The notes under the pieces were generated by a model that was not told where the DNA came from, did not search any database, and worked only from the letters and a program-made list of their open reading frames with translations. Made by a program: the position numbers and the translations under genes. Of a stretch of DNA of 64,000 bases, positions 40,301 through 51,000 are shown piece after piece; the first letter of the stretch is position 1, and each line of letters opens with the position of its first letter. The stretch covers positions 13,130,501-13,194,500 of the forward strand of contig NC_060107.1 in assembly GCF_021155765.1 (NCBI RefSeq), given 5' to 3'. The DNA comes from Diprion similis (Eukaryota > Arthropoda > Insecta > Hymenoptera > Diprionidae).

Positions 40301-42782
40301 TCTAATTAGTATGAATATATGATAGGTATCTAACTATAAAGTCTGTTTGTCGTCAAGTTTTTTGAAATTTTTTTCGTTTCCTTCTCTGTTCAGCTGAGCA
40401 CGAGCTTCGATTTCTCTCAAATCCTTATCAATTCAAGGTTGAAAATTAAAACGATAATTGAATTTTAGTACGTTTCAGTGAATGTAATGTGACGTGTGCT
40501 CGGAAATTGATTAGATCATTCAAGTCTGATTTTTTCATAATCCAAAATTGTATTAAATATAAATGTCAGTATTACGTGATCTGCTAAAGCCGGATCTTAG
40601 AATAAATTTAGGTTAAAAAGTTCATCATTTGGATGGAATTCATTTTTATCATCAATGACGATTAAACTGAGTCTGATTCGTGTGGTCAATAACATATTAT
40701 AAAATCAAACGATTTTTTATATCAAGCCTAATTTGTCATTATATAAGTGACAGTTGTTTCTCGTCGTAAATTTTCCACATCGAATTTTAGATTAAATTTT
40801 TCGTATTCTATCACGTATTCAGTTCGAATTAAACGTCAATTTGTAGTTACAAGTAGTACAACATCTGCTCTAGTCTCTCTTCGAGATCGTATACTACGGT
40901 AGTTATAGATAGTCTTAATGAAGACTTACTGGTTATCTGATAATGAATTCAGCGAATTTAGCCCAGTGAACAAAGCATCTGTTTAAATTACAGTGATAAC
41001 TATGAATAGGCGTTCTGATATACTTATTGTTGTTCAATCGACGAGAGATTAAGAATTTTTATTCTAATCAGTTTTCGATTTGAAAAGAGACTCCAAGAGA
41101 GGCTGATAACGAACTGAATTGCTTGTCAGCAATTGATGTTCGTCAAACAACATTCTTTTGATACTGATCTAGTAACGATAGCAAGAAAATATACTGAAAT
41201 ATTTTAAAATATTTTTCATAAGAATGATACGATGCAACTTATTGATAGTCCACTCACCATAATTTCGTGAAACATTGACGAAAAGCTATTCCTCAGTTTC
41301 TGACGTTCACGCGGATATCTATGCACCTATTGATAGCACTTCTCGTTGGCACCCTCTATTTTCAAATTGGCCAGGACGCAGCCTATGTATTCGACAACTT
41401 CAATCTGCTTTTCTTCAGCATCATGTTCCTCATGTTCAGTGCGTTCAACTCAACAATTATCACATGTGAGTCTCATCCAAAATTCGAAAGAATTACAACA
41501 TATGTTTCCGGAACGTATCCATCAGTTCCGTGCTAAAGGGTTTCAAAACGAGCCGTGCATTGGGTTCGATAATTGTTCAAGTTGTTCTGCCACCCGTTGC
41601 TAACTGTTATTGTGTTTTCAGTCCCGTCAGAACTTCCGATCGTGATGAGGGAACATTTCAACAGATGGTACAAGCTCCGGTCCTTCTATATAGCGAACAA
41701 GTTGGCTGATTTTCCAGTTCAAATTTTTGCTGCATCAACGTTTACCCTCGTAGTTTTTTTCATGAGTGGTCAACTGCCCGAAGTCCGAAGATTGCTACTG
41801 TACGTAACGATGTGCATCGTCGTCAGTTTTGTCGCACAAACCGTCGGGCTGATACTCGGCATAGGGATGGATATTCGCGTGAGTCTTTTCTCCTCACTTA
41901 TTAATTGTCTCAATACTACCTCGGTTGAGAATAGATCTAAGTCCACGCATCCAAGAGAAAACGCTTTGCGAGTGTCTAAGGAGCATTCCGTTGACGTTAA
42001 AATCCTACTAGACGAAGATATCATTCCCTTTGCCACCATCCAACTTTTTTTCATCCATTACACATTTTTTCTGTTTATTAGATAAACGAGTTGTGCAAAA
42101 TCGAATTTAAACCTCAAACTGTCGTCGTTTTGTTGAGAAAACAAAAAGAAACAAAATCGGATTGTGGTAAAGAGAATAAATTATCCAAGAATACGGTCTT
42201 CAAATTTCAAGAAAATCGGCTTGCCGTTTTTTTAAATTTAAGAATTGATTTTAGAGTTACAGAATCCCACGATTTACCCCCTTTTGCATCACTCTTCTTG
42301 TACGTATTTCCTTAACAGTCAACTGTATGTTGACATTGATTTCAGAACGGTGTGATTTTCGGCCCACTGGTGATATTGCCTTTTATGATATTCAGCGGAT
42401 TCTTTGTTCACATTAATGACGCTCATCCCTACATGCAGTGGCTCTTTCACATCTCATTCCTCAAGTACGGCTTCGAAGGTGTCATGGTCGCAATTTATGG
42501 GTGGGTAGTCGTGAGAAGGCTTTGCTATTGAATACGAGTTGCGGCTTTCAATCAATTTTCACCTTTCTTCTTTCGATTTCATGTTTTTGCAGATACGATC
42601 GGCCGAAGTTGGATTGTTCGGCGATCTACTGCCACTACAGATACCCCAGACAACTTTTGACGGAGGTCGATATGACCGAAGCCGAATACTGGAGCAGTAT
42701 TTCCGTCCTCATCGGGCTTTACTTTGCCCTTGAACTAGTAGCGTACACAGCTCTTCGAATTAGGCTAAAGCACCGATGGTGA
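28396..42782 (+). CDS. ABCG half-transporter, complete (gene C of tandem array)
   Basis: Complete white/ABCG1-like half-transporter of 651 aa. Exons: 28396-28591, 34199-34316, 37763-37946, 39142-39287, 39378-39616, 39850-40151, 41297-41465, 41622-41878, 42346-42500, 42593-42782. All phases agree and the frame ends at TGA. Nucleotide-binding domain: Walker [10 protein letters not shown] (88-96), Q-loop YIMQED (Gln134), signature LSGGQRKR (187-194), Walker [10 protein letters not shown] (207-215), D-loop GLDS, H-loop TIHQPS (His244), HNPADF. A cytosolic linker with a Pro-rich stretch (near APRLPPTPM) precedes six membrane segments, with EHFNRWY and the two-Cys loop [10 protein letters not shown]. 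Domains and catalytic residues are intact. The start ATG is in a good context (CAAAAATGA). Intron 1 (5.6 kb) and intron 2 (3.4 kb) are large; they and intron 3 hold a dispersed repeat, CT microsatellites, a hAT-like element and nested hairpins. The substrate cannot be inferred. Confidence 0.95.
29610..29673 (-). repeat. Dispersed repeat, copy 2 of an inverted pair (intron 1 of gene C)
   Basis: Reverse-complement copy of 26671-26735, with AGATAAAGTTTGCTTTTGTA and TTTTAAGAAAATTCACCTAT. The similarity may extend with more mismatches on both sides. No coding potential. Confidence 0.7.
30897..30917. repeat. (CT)n microsatellite
   Basis: About 10 CT units in intron 1 of gene C. Confidence 0.9.
31072..31100. 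repeat. (CT)n microsatellite, interrupted
   Basis: About 14 CT units with one CC interruption, in intron 1 of gene C, 160 bases after a similar run. Confidence 0.9.
31880..31910. repeat. Dispersed repeat block, copy 2
   Basis: Same-orientation copy of the 1175-1204 block, in intron 1 of gene C. Since both lie in introns of tandem ABCG paralogues it could be either a transposon remnant or retained duplicate intron sequence; the introns are at different positions, favouring a transposon remnant. Confidence 0.5.
34980..35695. mobile_element. hAT-like non-autonomous element in intron 2 of gene C
   Basis: The ends are CAGGGGCGTAA (34980-34990) and its reverse complement TTACGCCCCTG (35685-35695). 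CAGGG-type ends are typical of hAT transposons. The 8-mer GTAAGCGG lies just right of the element (35696-35703) and again at 34967-34974, 5 nt outside the left end, compatible with an 8-bp target duplication and a small offset or an extended left end. The interior has no transposase frame. The hAT assignment rests on end sequence and duplication length only. Confidence 0.6.
38437..38564. repeat. Inverted repeat with 21-nt perfect outer arms, intron 3 of gene C
   Basis: 38437-38457 (TATGTGGCATGCCCGTAAACC, 21 nt) is the exact reverse complement of 38544-38564. Imperfect complementarity continues inward (GTTTTTTTGGC against GCCAAAAAAC, and ATTTCAG against CTGAAAT). It is probably part of a composite foldback with the next repeat. 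Confidence 0.8.
38569..38801. repeat. Second, nested inverted repeat, intron 3 of gene C
   Basis: Begins TTTTTTACGGTACGGG and ends in the near reverse complement CCCATACCGTAAAAAAT. The interior repeats related palindromic blocks, for example CGGCAGTTTGGGATGCGCA against TGCGCATCAAAACTGCGG, and several TTTATTC motifs. It directly abuts the hairpin at 38437-38564. Confidence 0.65.
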
Positions 42783-44178
42783 TGACAGACTATTTGCAGG
42801 ATAAAAACATCCGTCGTGAGTTAGGACCAAATTTTAAAGTCAAGATTTACTCTTGTCTGATCTCTATCGCATAGCCGGAACGTTAGCAAGTATCCGATTG
42901 TAGCATCCTTGGCTGGGAAATTTTCTAATTTGCCAAAATATGTTTCATAGGTTTTCCAAATGTACAGAGTCAAAATGTAGAGAGGTCAAAGTATAGAAGA
43001 CTAAGATATAGAATTGCCGGAAGTAATAAGAATATAGCAAGGCAGAACATAGATTCATCAGTATCCTATATCGTGAATCTTCCATTTTCTGATGTTTCGA
43101 CATTCTCCCCCCTACACGGTAAACGAACTGAAATTTCTTTCACCTTCAAGCTTCAAACTTACTTATAACGAAAGTCGCCCTTTTCGCAGCATTTATGCTT
43201 ACAAAATTAACCCTAGAACGGCGACGGTATTTTTTTATTTTTTTTACTTGTTCCGGTAACGGGGGGCAAAAAAAAATTCCATCTCTCGGGTACATTTTTC
43301 AATAAACAATCACTGACCAAAATTTTTTTTCCCATGTTCCAAAGAACTGATAAAACGTGATCAACGTGGCTCGAGCAACGAAAACTTAAGCTGTCCACTT
43401 GTGGCGGGAAATTTCGATTTTATTTTTATCCTAGCAGTATTTGTAGTGTGACTCGAAAGAGTGTGCATTTGTAAAGGTCGAATCGGTGTGTCTTAAACCG
43501 ATGGATCATGTCGATTCTGTATACTTGCCGGTCATGCTCCATCGAGTTTTATAAAAACACACGCGTCGAGCCTTGAATGAAGATAAATGGCGTGATATAC
43601 CTCTTTTACGAAGTACGTAAATGTAGTCAAGAATGTTAGCATAAATGTACGATTGGCGTATTTGTATGTAGATATACACCATGTGTTCGATCGTTAGTAG
43701 TTCGAGTTAACGCTTTTACGAGATACAAGAATCTTTGTTCGGCTGGATTATTTTTTAGGCCGTCTGTCTTTGCATGTGCAAATGTCTGAGCCAAATGATC
43801 AAGAATTTTTATTCTATATGTTTTTTTTATTTTTTATTTTTACACCTTAATTTTTCTTCTTATATTATATCTCACATGCACTGAGAAGACGCCAGAAAAC
43901 TGTCAGGCCAACAAGATCCAGTCATTTCGTGAACGTAGAACAAGCCTAGGACTTAACGCCGCTGTTTTGGAATATTCTCTTAAAACATGCGGTAGGCAAA
44001 TGAATGTTACGTACTTTCTGCGTGTACTGCGGGACATTCAAACTCAGAAAATCATTTGCTCAACTTCATTTACTTATTATATACGTTGTTACCGTCGAAA
44101 TATGTACATAAATCTTTGTTTTATAATATATAATATACGTTATTACACTATCGCTCTAGGTTAATTAAAATATAGTGG

Positions 44179-44205
<27 letters not shown>
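44179..44205. repeat. (CT)n microsatellite
   Basis: About 13 CT units in the intergenic region downstream of gene C. Confidence 0.9.
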
Positions 44206-44209
<4 letters not shown>

Positions 44210-44435
44210 CGACGTTGGCGCGTTTCTTATCAAAATAAAAATAGTAATAAATCAATAGAAAGCTAGCCCGAAGTTTAGATATCTATCATGTGTAAATAGA
44301 TTAGCGCTAGCCACTTGGGCCGGACACAAAATACAGATAATTATCAAGTCAATAATTATTGGCCAGTTATAATATCGTAGTTAGAATCTGCACTAGTAGC
44401 CATACGAAAATATGCTGTGAGTTTCTCTAACAATG

Positions 44436-44545
44436 AAACGATCCGTGCGCCTGAGGCAGGCAACCAGAGTTACACCACGTGTTCTTTGTCAGCCTGAACA
44501 TGAGCTGTAACTCCGGTTGCCTGCTTCAGGCGCACGGATCGTTTT
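44436..44545. repeat. Hairpin-forming inverted repeat, arms about 39 nt
   Basis: The left arm starts AAACGATCCGTGCGCCTGA and the right arm ends TCAGGCGCACGGATCGTTTT. Arms of about 39 nt differ at only a couple of positions and enclose a loop of about 30 nt containing CACGTG. The arms are G+C-rich compared with surrounding DNA. It could be a small MITE or a structured transcript; no flanking duplication was identified. Confidence 0.85.
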
Positions 44546-47500
44546 GCTGATCGTAAATTCGTGGTGTTGATATAAAAGGTTATTTCGTGTAGATGTTCTA
44601 TAAGGAATTTAATGGAGGCTGAATCCACCTGCATTGATGCAATTCAGGGTACATTTCATTGTTCGATATTTGGTTCACGATAAATGATTAAAGATAGTGG
44701 AAATGAACGTATTTCGATCGGTAAAAAGTACCTAATTTCAGTTATCGAAATGCAGGTGGGTTTTGTAAAAATGTAAACTGAATTGCATAATTGCAGGTGG
44801 TTGCATTCTGTGCTAAATTGATTCTTGAACATCCCCCCCCAAATGATCCATACTCGTAGACAAACTTTGAGGCATTTGAAATGATGAAAAGTTCGTACGT
44901 CCATATTATATTAAACTTATCGGGGTGAAATGGATGTTCGTAGATCTTTTGTGATGTTTATATTGTAGAGGATGTGTAGTATACATGATCGTACATGGGT
45001 ATCAGTACTATTTATCTGTAAACGATCTGGATTACTGAATTTTCACCTTTTAAAATTTTGATGTTTTGTAGTACGTAGTAGAATGTTGAAATTCTGCAAG
45101 TTTCAGAACTCTGAACTCTCACGATTTAACAACATCACATTGATGAATATTTTATCGTTAAACAGATTGATTTTTACATTCGAATTTTTATCGTTCATTT
45201 GTCGGGGAAATAAATACGATCTAAGATGTTTTCGATGTAAAACGTCTGTTCTCTACACAAAATACCGTTTTTCGATATTCCCCAACTTTTATCTCAAATT
45301 TGACATTCGGTGGCAGCTACATAACATTATTTTTATGTTAGTGAAACGTGTTTATTTCATTTAAATTCGAACCGACGTATGTTTGTACAAATTTAATTCA
45401 AATAAAATGTAAATATTTTACAAAAAAATTACCAGACATTAAAATATTTCGCTGTAGCAGAACAGTGCTATACTTTAGAAAATAAATATAGTTGAGCCAA
45501 TAGCTTTAAAAAATATTTTTTTTCCTATGAAAATCAATTTGTCTTTTACGGTTCCTGAGGATCCAGCTTAACGGATTCCGTGATCGTAGAGTTCGGAATT
45601 TGGTCCATCGAAAGCATTTCAAATCCTATTTTTCTCGAGGACAATTACGATATGATAAAAACTTGAATATGAAAATCAATCTGTTGAAAGTTAAAAAATT
45701 GATCAACATGTTTTCCTTAAGCAGTAAGAGTCAGAGTTCTAAAACCTGCACGATTTTCGCACCTTATTGTTAGTACATTGAAATTTTTGCCTCGGATCGT
45801 TTACAGCTAATTGGTGGAATTGACCATGTATGTAAAGCGAATGCCATTGGGTTAATGTGATTATTTCAAATGCAAAGTGGAGGGTAAAGTATTATTGGGT
45901 ATTAAGTATTATTTACGGATTGTGAGCAGGTCCTTCTGTGATCGGATTTAAACTATCGAGTAGTGATTGTGTAGTTAATTATTCGTTGACTTACGTAGAA
46001 AGGAGATCGCGATGAAATGATGGGAAATTAAGAAAATCGTTAATGGTTCAATTCAAACAAATACAAGCATTTTTGTAATCACTACGATTAAACATGTTTA
46101 ATTAGATACTATAAACAGTCTGGTTTTTTCAGATTAAATGTATCAGTAAATAAATATTGGAATACGAAGTATAAGCTTATCGTCAAGTTAAACATAAAAA
46201 AAAAGTTTATTTGTACTTTTGACCGCCTACAGCGAGTCTATGTACAAAAACTTATCTATTGTAGACTGATTGTTACTGAAAGTGATTAATATAATATAAA
46301 TAATTAATCTTCTTTCTTATATTCACTCGGCTTGGCCAAGTTTTACAGAAGCTGTTCGGTAGGTACTTATATTTTATGCTAATTTCTAAAATGTTGTAAT
46401 CCGTTTAAAACGAAAGATAAGGCACTGCCAAATGCAATATATACATATCATAATGTAAACATTTTATCACAATAATGCCAAATTCTTCCCCAGATGAAGT
46501 AATTATTTATATTTTAGTGATACTTGTTTCTCAAAAATTCTTTCGCAATATTACTAATTAAACATACATTAAAAACAAAATGTGGAAAGTTTTCGTACGT
46601 CTATTCGTATCGCCATAAAGTAGCTGAAACAACCGATAAAACTAATACGAAATGGTATCAAAGTGCGAAAGAATTCTCAGAACATCAAACATAGATGTTA
46701 AAAAAATTATAATCTGAGGCCTGTCTAGGTGAAGGTCATTATAATTTTTTTTTTGTTTTTACGTGATAAACTGCGTCCACTATAAATCCTCTAAATTTGT
46801 AGTAATCGCTGTTCAAGACAAACCTTGATATGCTTCACAATTCATTCGATGTGAGATCAAATGTTCGGGTATTCGAGTTGTTCCAAGAACTGTTGTTTTG
46901 GTTACCGGATCACCTACCCTGGAAATTTTATAAAAAATTTTGTAATTTAAAATGTTTCTTAAATTGTCAAAAATGACTTCTATAAACATTATTTGGCATT
47001 ACTTTGAAATTTCAAAGATTATTGAAAAAAACTTTTTTGCATTCAATAATTATGTGAAATATTAATTTTTCTACTTAAATTACTTACGAGGAAATTTAAT
47101 CGTATCAAATTTGTTTTATTTTCAAAAGTTTTTTTTTACACCCCCATTTTGCCCGAGAAAAAAAATTCTTTTCTTCTCCCTGACATCTGAAAATTATTTT
47201 CATTCTCTTTGGTTACAGTTAAAAAAAAAGAATTTGCCTATTTGAGTCCTCGAAGACTAAGTATTTTCTTAAGTACCCCGTTTTGCCTCATTAATTTCTA
47301 GACATTTACTTGAAACGTGGACTAAGAATTTGACTTAGTTTTACTTATTCCTCATAAACCTCAGAAAGTGAAACGAAAACATTCCTTGGTAATGTTCATG
47401 CTAATTCCGTTTAAAGTGAGTGTTACATTCGTTCGTTTCTTCATGCATCGTGAAAGTAATGTCCTAGCCGATTTCACTTTGACGCGAATAATGCTTCTAT

Positions 47501-48082
47501 AGCTGACCAACGCACCGCACATCGAGTCTTTCTTTTCGGGCTTTACAGAGGTTGTGAAGAAGAGAAATCCAGCTCAAGTTATCGCGCTGGAATCGTACTG
47601 GTCCAGTCCATGCGTGGGTACCAAAGCAAAAGCTCAGCTTGGACGACGGGTGTCCATGGGAAGGGATTCGATGTTGAACTGAGAATGAATCAAGCAACGA
47701 TTAGACCTATCTTCCCCCACTGCTGACAGAACGGGTCGCGTGGAAATTGGACTCTTCATGCGTGGTAGCAGTCTAACTGTCGTTCCCGGCACTGCGTCCA
47801 AGACAAAACGTTCCGTGCAAATCACTGTAGAAGAGTGCGGTGGGCAGTGAAATCCGCGATGGCATAACGGCTCAAGTGCAAAAGATCTTTCATCCATCGT
47901 TGTCACGTGGAGATATCCGTGGAAGGAAAAACTTTTCGATCAACTCAAGCTGACAATTCACCGATAAATTTGATAAACGGATTAGACCCAATCCACCACG
48001 AAGACTCTGAGGCTTCTTTCGAAAAGGATGACAACCGGTTAACGCGGGAACGAGGAAACGCAGGCAAGGATCATCGATCATC

Positions 48083-51000
48083 ATGAACTCTGTGCAGCCG
48101 GTTGAAGGTGGTACCTGTCCGATTTTGAGGCTTGATGACGACGGCAAGTTGCTGGATGTTGAGGCCGGCAACCCGTCGACCTCCAGACTTGTCATCGAAT
48201 TCGCTAATTTGAGCTACGCGGTTGATTGTGGCACAGGCAAGTCTTCTTATTCCATTATATTCAAATTTTTCGTGATTCTGATTTTCACACGAAAGTATAT
48301 GCGTATACAAATCTTTCCATGGTTTCGGAAGTCCGTTGATTCAGGCCTCAAAAGTTGACGGAGATCAATTTCCATATGATAAACTCAGAGTTGCGTTGAC
48401 TGTTGTGTAGAATGCTTCAATACATTACGGTATGATAAAAACGTTTCAGATTTATCTATTGCTCGGCCAGACTTTTTCAATAGAGCGATAAGGCGATGCT
48501 GTAGTTACCGATGAAGTCGGAAATGTCGGTAATTGAACCGACAGTTATCGAATCGCTTCAAAATCAAAACAGTATGATTCAAGTTAATCGTGTCAAAGAT
48601 TATGATGAATATTTGTAGTCAAATTTAAACTGCATAATCAACGTTCCTGGCGATTTAGGTACCGTGTGCAGCTAGAAGAGACAGGTTGTATGATGTCAAG
48701 TCATATAATTAGACCGAAATGGTTGCAACCAACCTTTAATATTTTTTATCCAACAAAATCAATACAACCGTTGTATTGATGATAAACAGTGAATTACTGG
48801 TACTACTCCACACATCAGGAATAAAGTCTTTGTTAATTATTTTCGAAATTGTTTGATAAAATTCGATAAGATTATGCAACCCAATTTCGAACGCTATTTC
48901 GATACCATAAATTAATAACCAAATCGAAAGACACGTACGTCACGACCTTATTGGACTTGGCTCAGATTCCTGATTGCATATTTGGGAGAATTGACCATGT
49001 AAAGACGAATGCGATTACACCAACTGTGATCTTGATACTTCATAAAAAAGATACTTTCTGCTCAAGAAGATGTGATTTGTTTAAAGTCAAGGAAATGTCA
49101 AATAGCTGGGTATGTCAGTGATACAACAGCGGAGATATTTTAACTTAAGGATCAAATGTATTTCAAGAATAGCTTGAATAAATTATGCGTACGCATCTGC
49201 TTACAAATGATACCAAGTTGAGATAAATATTATTAGTCTCTTGTTAGTTTTCGTTTGCTGACTGACAGAATATTTTGTAAAAATCACTTCATGCAATCAT
49301 GCTATACTAAGTTACGACACGTTTCCACGATGGTTGTGAAGAATATTAGATTTGTTTACGCATAGCCTTTATTGCCACTTCACATATTGTAATATTGATG
49401 AAGAATGTAGTATCATTTGCATCGCATATTAAGAATAAAAAGATGCTGGAAGGTTTTAAATTTTGCAAACTTTATATCGAGTAAAGACTCTAGTGTATAT
49501 AGTGAATTAGCACGTTTCTGTCCCATTGCAATAGATACTTCACACTCGTTTGCGGGAGCTTTCATGAACGAACTTCATCATGACACAAAGGTTCGAATAC
49601 TTGGAAAGAATGTAGTACGACGTACTTCTTGAAGCATCCTGTAGACTCAGTTCACGGCTTCGGCAAGCGAATCAAGCCTCAGAAAAGTTGACGGCCTTGC
49701 GACCGTGTATTATTCGATCTTCAACACGTTATCATATTTCTGAGACGACATTACTCAGTGTTCCATTGTAAACAATTGAGCACCGAAAATCTCCAAAAAC
49801 GAAAGACAAGCCGTAACTGTCTGTAATACAGATAACAAGACGTGACACTAATGTAAATGATATTAACCAGTTTTTCGTTGACCACGAAGAAGAAACTTAT
49901 ATCGCAGCTGTGGTTTCGATTCACCACATCGTTTTTATAATTTTTCTTTTGTATTTCCAACAGGTTCTCAGAAGCAGAAGGAAATTCTTTGCTCAGTAAC
50001 CGGACATTTTCGACCTGGTCGTTTAACCGCCATCATCGGGCCTTCAGGTGCTGGGAAGACTACGCTCTTGAGCATAATTTCTGGCCTAAGAGTCCCTAAA
50101 CTCAAGGGAACGATTACAATTAATGGCGTCGAGAGAAACAGGGAAGTCTTTCGAAGACAGGTTTGCTACATACCGCAGGATTTTGCACTATTGCCCTTGC
50201 TTACGGTACGCGAGACTCTCCAAATCGCTGCTGACCTGAAACTTGGATCTCCTCATACGGACGCCTATAGAAGACGTGCGGTAAGAAGACTGAATTTCAT
50301 ATCACGACTAAGAATAAAAAACAAAGTGCGAGTATTCTAACAGCTTTCACATTAACTCTGTGATCGCTGAAACATGTTTTATCGTGCAGTGCCAGCATTG
50401 GACAAGTGGGGAAATGCAATGTTCAAATGGTTTCAGTTGACCTCAATTAATTTCACAACAATTCTGCATTCCCTTACAGGTAATCGATATTGCTAGCAAG
50501 CTGGGACTTTTACCAAGTTTAGATACAGCTGCAGGTAATCTGAGCGGTGGTGAACGAAAAAGACTGTCCATTGGAGTAGAGTTGATAACTAACCCACCCG
50601 TAATGCTGTTAGATGAACCTACGAGCGGATTAGATAGCGCAGCATCAGGCCAGGTTCGTTTTTTTCCGAATAATGCAGTCAAGCACATGCTCAGTAATGG
50701 AGGTTATGAATTTATCGCCACAGGTGATTGCCCTGCTGCACTCACTTGCCGAGGCAGGTCGGACTGTGGTTTGCACCGTCCACCAGCCTGGCAGTCACAT
50801 GATATCCTTGTTCGATGACATCGTCGTCTTGTCTCGGGGACAAATAATGTACTGTGGATCGCGATACGACATTCTCGATACCTTTGCAAAGGCTGGTCAT
50901 GCTTGTCCTCAGCTCTGCAACCTCGCCGAATTCGGTAAGAGACTTTTTGTGTGGCTTTGACCTTGATCAGTAACTTTCATCGGAAACATGGATTTGATTA

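Larger units (their letters stand above)
42783..48082. other. Intergenic region between genes C and D
   Basis: No exon recognised. It contains the 3' UTR of gene C, a CT microsatellite (44179-44205) and a hairpin (44436-44545). From about 47450 to 48082 the DNA is richer in G+C, which by position probably represents the promoter and 5' UTR of gene D; several short open frames there overlap on the minus strand without family resemblance. Confidence 0.5.

Noticed and set aside
41573..42085. 170-codon frame extending past gene C exon 8
   Set aside because: Read-through of intron sequence beyond the GT donor at 41879; the spliced version rejoins the family sequence at 42346.
48071..48310. Overlapping minus-strand frames at the gene D start
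   Set aside because: Shadows of the gene D first coding exon and its 5' UTR; the + strand frame matches the ABCG N-terminal pattern.
45814..49100. Loose similarity between about 45814 and 48986 (GAATTGACCATGTA)
   Set aside because: Short identical core with poor flanks; could be an old repeat but not supportable by eye.
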